From the NCBI GenBank assembly GCA_016801885.1, contig JAFBJY010000436.1, positions 1 to 64,000 of the forward strand: 64,000 nt of DNA, given 5' to 3'. Numbering within the stretch: the stretch's first letter is position 1; every line of letters begins with the position of its first letter. Positions 56,082-64,000 of this stretch are shown piece after piece. The position numbers and the translations under genes are program-made. A model generated the notes under the pieces. It was given only the letters and a program-made list of their open reading frames with translations. It was not told the DNA's origin and did no database searches. Source of the DNA: Toxotes chatareus. Lineage: Eukaryota; Chordata; Actinopteri; Toxotidae.

Positions 56082-56147
56082 GTGAGATGAGGATCTCTAA
56101 CTGTCCATGACTCTTCTCCATGTCAGAGCTCAGCACTCACATCACTG

Positions 56148-57860
56148 TGTGGCGAGCGAAGGGGGAAGAAATAAGAGGATAATAGGGGGTGGTAGCGAAT
56201 AGTATCGAGCACTGCAACACCCCAACTATGAACAACCTATAAGCCAGACAACGCCACCTTGGGAATTTCGCCCAAGGAAATAGTTTAGACAACTGTACGA
56301 CTCTAAGGCACCCAGGTTCGTTTTACAACGGGACAGAGACGTCGTTCCAAACAATAATCAATATACTTTATTCAAAATAGTTGACACCTGGCTAAAACAT
56401 TATAAAACACCATTCACACACACATACACAGAGTATTAAAATACTATAAAACACTGTGCACACAGGGGACAAAAAGGGGAAAGGGGGGAGATCCTATCAG
56501 GGCTGAGGCTTACCAGGGGGGCCAGCTCGAGGAGAAAGGTGAGGGATCCCTAATAATATACAAAAAAAATTATCACCCCAGCCACACGTGACAGCCACAC
56601 ACACTCACACACACGTAGTGAAGGAAAACCCAGGACCAGGGAGGCACACGACACGGGAAAAAGGGGGAAACCACCACCCGGCACCACGACCGCCACCACC
56701 TTCAGCTCTCAGCCACTGAAAAGGGGGACAAGGAAGTAAAATTAGAGTCACTCCCAACACAAGAAAACAAACAACCAATATACAAACAATAACAAAAGAA
56801 AAGAAACAATAAATCAATGCTTACAGATTAATCAAAGCACCAATGACTAAACATAACATGAAATTCTTGTCGTAAACAAAGAAAATCAATGGTTAAGGAA
56901 CAAAAAAAACCAAAACTGAATATCAGGGCTAATTGAACCACGGAATGTCAAAGATCAAACAAGAAAAGAAAGGAAAAAAAAAAAAAAAGAGGAAACAACC
57001 AAGCCAGCCCAGGACCTAGTTAAACCGGATATTTAATAAACCAAATAACCTAACCTAACAGAAACAAAGCTATAAGGAAAACAAAATAATCAAAACAATA
57101 ACCCAAAACCCATTCTAACTAAATTCAGCAAAGGAAATGGGGACATTAAAGGAGGAGCAACCCCAGCGTGCATTCGATTTATAAAAGTCCAGGCCCAAAA
57201 CGGACGAAACTGCCTATTCAATATCCACGTCGGTAGGGGGTAATTGCGTTGTCCACCTGCGCAGCCCGACGGCAGCAACACCGGAGCGCCCGAGCGACCG
57301 GCAACGCCACAGCAGGGAAGCGCGGCAGAAACAAACCCAGTAAGACAGGACAAGCCAAGCACAGCAAAGCACAGCAAAGCAGCAGTGTTTCCTGCTCCGA
57401 CCAGACAGGACAAGGCAGCTGGCAAATGAGTCCCTGTGTTTAACAAAACAGAAATAAGGTTAGCCAAGCTACAAATACATGCAAATTAAATGCATTAAAC
57501 ACCGCGGCGTGCGTGCCGATGAGGCTACGTGTGATCATCTTACGGGAGAGGAAGCGAGCGCGTGCTCTCTCAGCACGAGTGGAGGCTAGCAGCAACCTGC
57601 GGCTAGTTTGCGGCACAGGGAATAACCCACGAGCCGCGCACGTCGGTGAAAGACCGGCCGTCCGGCGTCTGCGCCAACGACGGTGAGGCGGAAGGAAGCG
57701 GGCGACCAGGAAGCGGGCCTCGGAGCCAGGAGCAAGAGAGGGTCAGGATGGCCACAGCACTCTTTTATAGAGTGCCCTCATGCGTGATAGGCCAACGAGG
57801 ACTGAGGTGAACAAAACGGCGCACTGGGGGATGCAAGGCGAAACATCTCATCCTGCTACA
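56148..57860 (-). mobile_element. Solo LTR of 1.7 kb in right NLR intron
   Basis: Starts TGTGGCGAGCGAAG and ends CCTGCTACA on the plus strand, flanked by ACTG (56144-56147 and 57861-57864). The left arm has the empty site (CATCACTGCACCATC). On the minus strand a TATA box CTATAAAAG (about 57770) and a polyadenylation signal GAATAAAG (about 56372) are in order, giving a transcript direction. Size, TG...CA ends and a 4-bp TSD fit a Gypsy-type LTR. No internal region is present. Confidence 0.75.
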
Positions 57861-57910
57861 ACTGCACCATCATTATTCACACTCAAAGCTCTGTGTGTGT
57901 TGTGTTGAAG

Positions 57911-58051
57911 GCCAGAGCAGCAGCACACACCAGACTCTGCTGGACCTGGACCTGAACATGGACCTGAGCCCAGCTGTGTGTCCATGAAGAGTGACAGGTC
58001 AAAGCATAAACCCATTGATTTCAAAGGACAGCCTCCCTCTGATGCAAAGAA
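57911..58051 (+). pseudogene. NLR N-terminal repeat exon, right gene
   Basis: A 141-bp exon after GTTGAAG, ending before GTGAGC. It reads PEQQHTPDSAGPGPEHGPEP, then SCVSMKSDRSKHKPIDFKG and QPPSDAK. The exon frame is open and the length equals the left copy, but the gene is broken elsewhere. Confidence 0.75.
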
Positions 58052-58589
58052 GTGAGCTGCAGCTGAGTTTAAAATGTATCAGACAGCTGTCCTGTATAAC
58101 TGGTCTTCTATGAAAGATGATTGTGTTTTGTCTCCAGGCTTCATGAATGACACAGTATATGAACATGATCAGGCTGAAACACAGGCTTTAGTGGCAAAGT
58201 TGATGTTTCTCTTTTCAAGAAAAAAACACGTCTTATGTTCTTATATGTGTCATTCACATCAGAACTAAAACTCCCTGTAACTCAGCACCTATCCAGTTCC
58301 AGTGTTTGTGTTAGTGTCCTGTAGCAGAGGTGAGACTTCTGTCAAACCCAGTGTGAGTCCTTAAAACTCATCATTTAAAAGGTGGACATGTTGTGATGAC
58401 TCTAGGTCATGAGGTACAGAATTGATTGCTTGTTTCCTCTCATTGAGAATGTCACAGCACAGTAGTGTTTGCTTTAATCAGGACAGTCACCACAGAACAT
58501 AAAAGCAGCTGTTGTTTGTGTACAAAGCATAAAACGCTCACAGATGCTGCAAACATAATGTGAGCTAATTCTTCATGATTCCTCCACAG

Positions 58590-58640
58590 AGTGGACCAGG
58601 AGAGCTCAGAGGTTCCCAGTGCTCAGTCTGCCCAGCAGCA
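58590..58640 (+). pseudogene. Truncated short NLR exon, right gene
   Basis: Begins after CTCCACAG with VDQESSEVPSAQSAQQ and then joins intron sequence (CTTTTTAGAGCAG) directly. The left copy shows the missing part of about 90 bp, including the donor. GCAGCA at both sides suggests microhomology deletion. Confidence 0.75.
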
Positions 58641-58740
58641 CTTTTTAGAGCAGTGGATTGTCAGTGTGTCCAACATGGATCTGATGTTTGGCTCCATGGT
58701 TTTACTTTGATTGTGTCATTCATATAGTTTTCTGTTCCAG

Positions 58741-58969
58741 CTGTTGGAGGAGAACATTGTTACTTTTGTGAAGAAGGAGCTGAAGAAGATCCAGAAGGTT
58801 GTGAGTCCAGATTACCCAGAATGCTCAGAGAGTCAGAGGGAGGATGAGGAAGTGTTGAACGATGAGGATCAAGAGCAGAGGAGGAGCAGCAGAGAGGCTT
58901 TTGTGAAGATCACAGGGAACTTCCTGAGGAGAATGAAGCAGGAGGTGCTGGCTGACTGTCTGCACAGCA
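58741..58969 (+). pseudogene. NLR exon upstream of FISNA, right gene
   Basis: A 229-bp exon with acceptor TTCCAG and donor GTAAGA. Product LLEENIVTFVKKELKKIQKV, then EEVLNDEDQEQRRSSREAF, then NFLRRMKQEVLADCLHS. Several amino-acid differences from the left copy; open frame. Confidence 0.85.
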
Positions 58970-59134
58970 GTAAGAGGATTTCTCTAAAGATTCAACATGA
59001 TGGACAAATGAGACATTTACTATCGTCTCAAGACATGGAGGGACATATGTTCATGTGTGTTCTTTAGGGGGATGAACATGTCATGTTTGCTTTATGAATC
59101 AGTCACTGATGTTGTTTCTTGTTTGTTCATTCAG

Positions 59135-60928
59135 GACATGTTTGTCAACGTAAACTTAAATCTACTCTGAAGAAGAAGTTCCAGTGTGTGTTTGAGGGGA
59201 TCTCTAAAGCAGGAAACCCAACCCTTCTGAATCAGATCTACACAGAGCTCTACATCACAGAGGGAGGGACTGGAGAGGTCAATGATGAACATGAGGTCAG
59301 ACAGATTGAAACAGCATCCAGGAAACCAGCCAGACCAGAAACAAGCATCAGACAAGAAGACATCTTTAAAGCCTCACCTGGAAGAGACGGACCAATCAGA
59401 ACAGTGATGACAAAGGGAGTGGCTGGCATTGGGAAAACAGTCTTAACACAGAAGTTGACTCTGGACTGGGCTGAAGACAAAGCCAACCAGGACATACACT
59501 TCACATTTCCATTCACGTTCAGAGAGCTGAATGTGCTGAAAGAGAAAAAGTTCAGCTTGGTGGAACTTGTTCATCTGTTCTTTCCTGAAACCAAAGAAGC
59601 AGGACTCTGCAGGTTTGAAGAGGTCCAGGTTCTGTTCATCTTTGACGGTCTGGATGAGTGTCGACTTCCTCTGGACTTCCACAACACTGAGATCCTGACT
59701 GATGTTACAGAGTCCACCTCAGTGGATGTGCTGCTGACAAACCTCATCAGGGGGAAACTGCTTCCCTCTGCTCGCCTCTGGATAACCACACGACCTGCAG
59801 CAGCCAATCAGATCCCTCCTGAGTGTGTTGACATGGTGACAGAGGTCAGAGGGTTCACTGACCCACAGAAGGAGGAGTACTTCAGGAAGAGGTTCAGAGA
59901 GGAGGAGCAGGCCAGAAGGATCATCTCCTACATCAAGACTTCACGAAGCCTCCACATCATGTGCCACATCCCGGTCTTCTGCTGGATCACTGCTACAGTT
60001 CTGGAGGATGTGTTGAAAACCAGAGAGGGAGGAGGGCTGCCCAAGACCCTGACTGAGATGTACATCCACTTCCTGGTGGTTCAGTCCAAACTGAAGAATG
60101 TTAAGTATGATGGAAGAGCTGAGACAGATCCACACTGGAGTCCAGAGACCAGGAAGATGATTGAGTCTCTGGGAAAACTGGCTTTTGAGCAGCTGCAGAA
60201 AGGAAACCTGATCTTCTATGAATCAGACCTGACAGAGTGTGGCATCGATATCAGAGCAGCCTCAGTGTACTCAGGAGTGTTCACACAGGTCTTTAAAGAG
60301 GAGAGAGGACTGTACCAGGACTAGGTGTTCTGCTTCAAATCCATCTGAGTCTTCAGGAGTTTCTGGCTGCTCTTCATGTCCATCTGACCTTCATCAAGTC
60401 TGGAGTCAATCTGCTTTCAGAAGAACAATCAACCTCCTGTGGTCTAAACTGTTCAGAGACAAACCTGATCCAACACAGCTCTACCAGAGGGCTGTGGACA
60501 AGGCCTACAGAGTCCAAATGGACACCTCGAGTTGTTCCTCCGCTTCCTCCTGGGTCTTTCACTGCAGACCAGTCAGACTCTCCTACGAGGTCTGCTGACA
60601 CAGACAGGAAGTGGCTCACAGACCAATCAGCAAACAGTCCAATACATCAAGAAGAAGATTGAAGAGACTCCTCTGCAGAGCAAAGCATCAACCTGTTCCA
60701 CTGTCTGAATGAACTGAATGATCGTTCTCTAGTGGAGCAGATCCAACAATCCCTGAGTTCAGGACGTCTCTCCACAGATGAACTGTCTCCTGCTCAGTGG
60801 TCAGCTCTGGTCTTCATCTTACTGTCATCAGAAAAAGATCTGGATGTGTTTGACCTGAAGAAATACTCTGCTTCAGAGGAGGCTCTTCTGAAGCTGCTGC
60901 CAGTTGTCAAAGCCTCTAACAAAGCTCT
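59135..60928 (+). pseudogene. NLRC3-like FISNA-NACHT exon, right gene
   Basis: Acceptor ATTCAG and donor GTAAGT. The open part (to 60324) has FISNA ([20 protein letters not shown]), Walker A GVAGIGKT (59416-59439), Walker [11 protein letters not shown] (about 59629-59658), [16 protein letters not shown], and the helical [20 protein letters not shown]. At 60322 a Lys codon present in the left copy has become TAG. Later frameshifts follow near 60335 and 60520-60680. The last block (60732-60928, [38 protein letters not shown]) is again in frame. It looks like a recently inactivated receptor gene. Confidence 0.88.
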
Positions 60929-61139
60929 GTAAGTGTATAGATAGTTGGATTTATTCATCATTATATAAAGACTCTGCTATTTTATTCAGCAGGAGGAAAA
61001 TAAATTCCTCTCTTCTTTAATTCCTTATCATCATCTCTGAGCTCTGAGCTTCATCACATTGAATCTGAATTAAAATAATGGATCCTACATTAAAGAGCCA
61101 AGTCTCAGCTTTAATTTGAGCAGGTTGACATCAGTATAG

Positions 61140-61300
61140 ATGTAATGTAAATAATTACCAATCATGACAGCTTTTTTGCTTCTGTGCTCTGTTTTCTATC
61201 ATAACTGTAATCTGCTGAGCACACAGTATCCACTAACTGTTCTGTAATCTGATTGCTGACCCTCTAACATTGTCATGTTTATATGCTGCATGTCCTTGCT
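61140..61300 (+). mobile_element. L2 3' UTR fragment
   Basis: TAATCTGCTGAGCACACAGT and TGCATGTCCTTG match the plus-strand L2 3' UTR at 14038-14215. It begins exactly where the NLR inverted arm ends. Confidence 0.75.
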
Positions 61301-61745
61301 TCCTGAACCCAGACTGGCAGTTGGTTCCACAGGAGAGGAGCCTGATGGCTAAAGGCTCGGCCTCCCATTCTACTTTCAGAGACTCTGGGAACCATAAGCA
61401 AACCTGCATTATGGGAACGAAGCAATCTGTTGGGATAATATGGTACTATCAGCTCTTTGAGATATGAAGGAGCCTGGCCATTGAGGGCCTTATATGTAAG
61501 GAGAAAGATTTTAAAAATCTATTCTGCAATGAAGATAAGCTAGTACGGGAGTAACATGATGTCTCTTGCTAATTCCAGTCAATACTCTTGCTGCAGCATT
61601 TTGGGTCAGCTGGAGGCTTTTTAGAGTTCTTTGGACATCCTGATGATAGGGAGGTACAGCAGTTCAGCCTAGAAGTAACAAATGCATGGACTAGTTTTTC
61701 AGCATCACTCTGTGACAAAATGTTCCTAATCTTAACGATATTACT
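61301..61745 (-). mobile_element. L2 RT C-terminal fragment, minus strand
   Basis: The complement matches 13080-13540: the sequence around CAGACTGGCAGTTGGTTCCA and the block encoding ILLLTYKALNGQAPSY are recognisable. It is head-to-head with the preceding L2 piece. Confidence 0.75.
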
Positions 61746-61747
61746 CA

Positions 61748-62100
61748 GGTGGGGTCGGCAACCTTAGATACTCAAAGAGCCATTTGGACCATCTCCCATA
61801 GAAAAGAAAACACCTGGAGCCACAAAATCCTTTGACATCTAAAATGAGGATAACACTTTATATATATCGTTGTTTTTTTTTTTTTTTTAAAACCTGTATG
61901 CTATGTATAAAAAACTATAGTGTATTGCATTTATGAAATCAGTGAACTGATACAGAGAACATGAAATTTTATTTCTGCATGTAACAAAAACGTTTCAAAC
62001 TCTGATAAATTTAAATTAAATACTCATTCTTTATTTTCCAAAGTCACAGGGACCCACAGCAGAGGGTGAAAGAGCCATAAGACTCTCAGCCGCAGTTGTC
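61748..62100. mobile_element. hAT-type MITE remnant
   Basis: GGGGTCGGCAACCTTAGATA followed by CAAAGAGCCATTTGGACC is the terminus of a widespread hAT (Charlie-like) non-autonomous family. The other end, near 62090, is decayed. It interrupts the L2 sequence. It contains a T17-like run near 61872. Confidence 0.6.
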
Positions 62101-63720
62101 AATTTCAAACTAGATAATCTATATCTGCTGGAGTAAAGTTCAGGGTCATTGCCCTCTGTAAACCGGGTACAGGCAAACGGAGTTAATAAAGATGGAATAA
62201 TCTCTGTAGTTAGTACAATAACTGTGCAGTTCTATTAATAAAATTCAAATGTTACTAAAGAATGATGGGATAAAAACAGGTTCTAAGGAATACTGTCAAA
62301 TATTCAGCTTTCTATGCCATAAGTCAGTACAAGATCAAGGGTGTGATTAAAACAGTGAGTTGGTTTAACATTTTGAATTTTGAATAGAATGCAGTCTTAC
62401 GGGGCCGCCATTGTTTACTATCTACATGAATGCCAAAGTCACCCACTATAATTGCTGAATCTGCATTTCAAGTAATAAATCAGATAAAAATTCTGTGAAT
62501 TCAACAAAAACTTGAGTAAGCAGCAGGTGGACAATACACCTGTTGGGCCAGGACTGGTTTTTCTGTCTTCCAGTTTGGATGTGAGAGGCTGAGGATAAGG
62601 CTTTCAAATGAGTTAAACTCGATTTAGGTCTGGGATTACTTAATAAACTGGAGTGGTAGATTGCTGCCACTCCCTCCTCCCTCGGCCCAGCCTCTTCAAG
62701 GAATGTGATAATTAATATGATCTAGCAGGGGTTGACTCCATTAGACTGATACCTTTCCTCCTGCAGTTGTGTCCAGTGGCACATGTTATAAACTAATCTG
62801 CTGATCCAATATCAAATCATTACCAACAGAGGATTTACAGCAGAGCTTCTAATGTTTAATAGCCCACATCTAATTAAAGGGTGTTTTTTGGTTTAGATAC
62901 TTTTGTAGTTTTAATTTTTTAAAGCGAAGAATAACACCTGTTGCCTTTTTTGCTTATACACTTTGTTATCGAGGAGCAGGAAACAGTTCCTAAGTTGATA
63001 AAGGGAATTCGTTGAAATGGTAGGAATCATGGGAGTGGTGACAGCTCTAGAGAAACTGCAGAGAAGTGTGGTAGGACCGCAACTCTGCCTCCTGGTTCCG
63101 TCCCTGGGTTGTCATGCAATTTTGGCTGTCTCATAAATGTGCCATATTAGGATATGAGCTGCACCATTCAAAGGGGGATGGATGCTGTCCTCCTAATCAG
63201 ACCAGGTTTCCCCAAAAGTTTTCCAGTTGTCAATGACAACATTAACGCTTTTGCTGGACACCACCCAGACAGCCAGCAGACCTAAATGATGACACATGCT
63301 AAACATGTCATCACCTGGTCAAATCAGCAGGGGTCCAGGAGCTCACTCACGGAGTCCAATAATAGCTTTGGCATAGTTACACACGGATTCTATTATTACT
63401 CCTTAGTGACTCAATGGCGTAATCGGCGTCATTATCGGCAGTGTGAATAACACCCATCAAATTTATAAGCTATCCCTAGCCAGCAGTTTTCCAATAGGAT
63501 TCAACGTCGCCCGCCTGGCCCCAGGAATGCATTTAACTACAATGCTGGGGTCTCTAACTTCACATTTCTAAAAATAGAGCCGCCAACAACCAGAGTTTAT
63601 TCCTTCAGTGTTGTCGTTGATTGGAGAAAATCTCTTTGAAATGTGAAGTGGTGGTTGGGTGATGAAACCACAGGCCGCTAGGGTTTTCTATGGTGCAGAG
63701 CCGTAGCTCTACCTCCTGTG
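62100..63720 (-). mobile_element. L2 LINE 5' two-thirds, decayed
   Basis: The minus strand from 63720 gives ORF1 start, the esterase-like block, then the endonuclease start with the Gly-rich GGGVAAIYHSS-like region (about 62650) and the linker to 62110. Many indels. Together with 61301-61745 it may be one L2 cut by the hAT remnant and deletions. Confidence 0.7.
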
Positions 63721-64000
63721 GAGTTCTGAAGATTTTCTACTGGAAGTCAACAGACATTATTCAAGACAATTGACTGAAATGAAGTGAAAAACTTCGAAGG
63801 AATAATTTCTAAATTGGAGAAAAGAAAAAAGTCACAATATGGAACAACAACTATTTCAAATCTTACATTCATTCATCCATTCACCCATTGATTCAAGATG
63901 AATGGATTCAAGTTCTGAATGAAGATAAACCCAGTTGAATTTGGATTAAAGATATAAGATCTACACAGCAACAGACAGTGAATTGACCTCAGAGTTTCCA
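63721..64000. other. Window end, nothing recognised
   Basis: AT-rich, with an ATTCATTCATCCATTCACCC simple stretch near 63866. No gene or element end identified. Confidence 0.5.

Larger units (their letters stand above)
52650..61139 (+). repeat. Right arm of NLR inverted duplication
   Basis: Mirror of 34179-43430. Collinear from hAT end through leader, LINE, exons and NACHT to the intron, where it stops at CAGTATAG and L2 sequence begins. Right-arm-specific changes are the LTR at 56148, rearranged LINE at 54180-55000, and a deletion at 58640. Confidence 0.9.

Noticed and set aside
1..64000. CRISPR array, phage or bacterial defence system
   Set aside because: Direct repeats present are transposon copies or duplications. 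No spacer-regular array and no prokaryotic genes. Introns, splice sites and LINE/SINE families show an animal genome.

Overview
This window reads as teleost fish nuclear DNA, probably from a percomorph. The signs are: split NLR-C genes with FISNA-NACHT and 174-bp leucine-rich-repeat exons; LINEs of the L2 and Rex1/Babar types; piggyBac, Tc1 and many hAT elements; tRNA-derived SINEs; and Penelope-like debris. There are no bacterial genes, CRISPR arrays or operons. All coordinates come from reading the sequence by eye. Boundaries supported by target-site duplications (TSDs) are close to exact; others are approximate.

Region 1 (1-15.1 kb) is transposon strata. After L2 and Rex-type LINE fragments and a decayed hAT/GTF2IRD2-like transposase, one minus-strand L2 LINE (4163-15122) is split by five independent insertions: a hAT MITE, a short retroposon tail, a solo LTR, a 3.5-kb piggyBac, and a plus-strand L2. 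The piggyBac itself holds a SINE and a Tc1, and the Tc1 holds another hAT. Most layers have readable TSDs.

Region 2 (12.6-33.5 kb) contains two near-identical 6.8-kb direct repeats (12649-19435 and 22761-29556). Between them lies exactly one Rex1-type LINE (19436-22760). Each repeat carries an NLR leucine-rich-repeat exon, a BED-finger hAT transposase exon broken by a hAT MITE, a Penelope fragment with a hammerhead-ribozyme-like sequence, a Rex C-terminal fragment and a TTAA-flanked MITE. The layout looks like a giant target-site duplication made by the LINE. A second, slightly different LINE of the same family lies at 30127-33473, next to the splice donor of another NLR exon.

Region 3 (33.5-61.1 kb) is an imperfect inverted duplication (arms about 34.2-43.4 kb and 52.65-61.1 kb). 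It forms a head-to-head pair of NLRC3-like genes: the left one reads on the minus strand with LRR exons down to 15.3 kb, the right one on the plus strand. Each starts with a short leader exon that has an interferon-regulatory-factor-like motif. Each has frame-breaking lesions, and the right copy also carries a 1.7-kb solo LTR and a deletion that removes a splice donor. The 9-kb spacer holds hAT elements with a BED finger, an L2 5' half, SINEs and an internally deleted piggyBac.

Region 4 (61.1-64 kb) is L2 debris and a hAT remnant. The likely functional content is innate immune (NLR) genes, heavily remodelled by mobile elements. No single-copy housekeeping gene was recognised.
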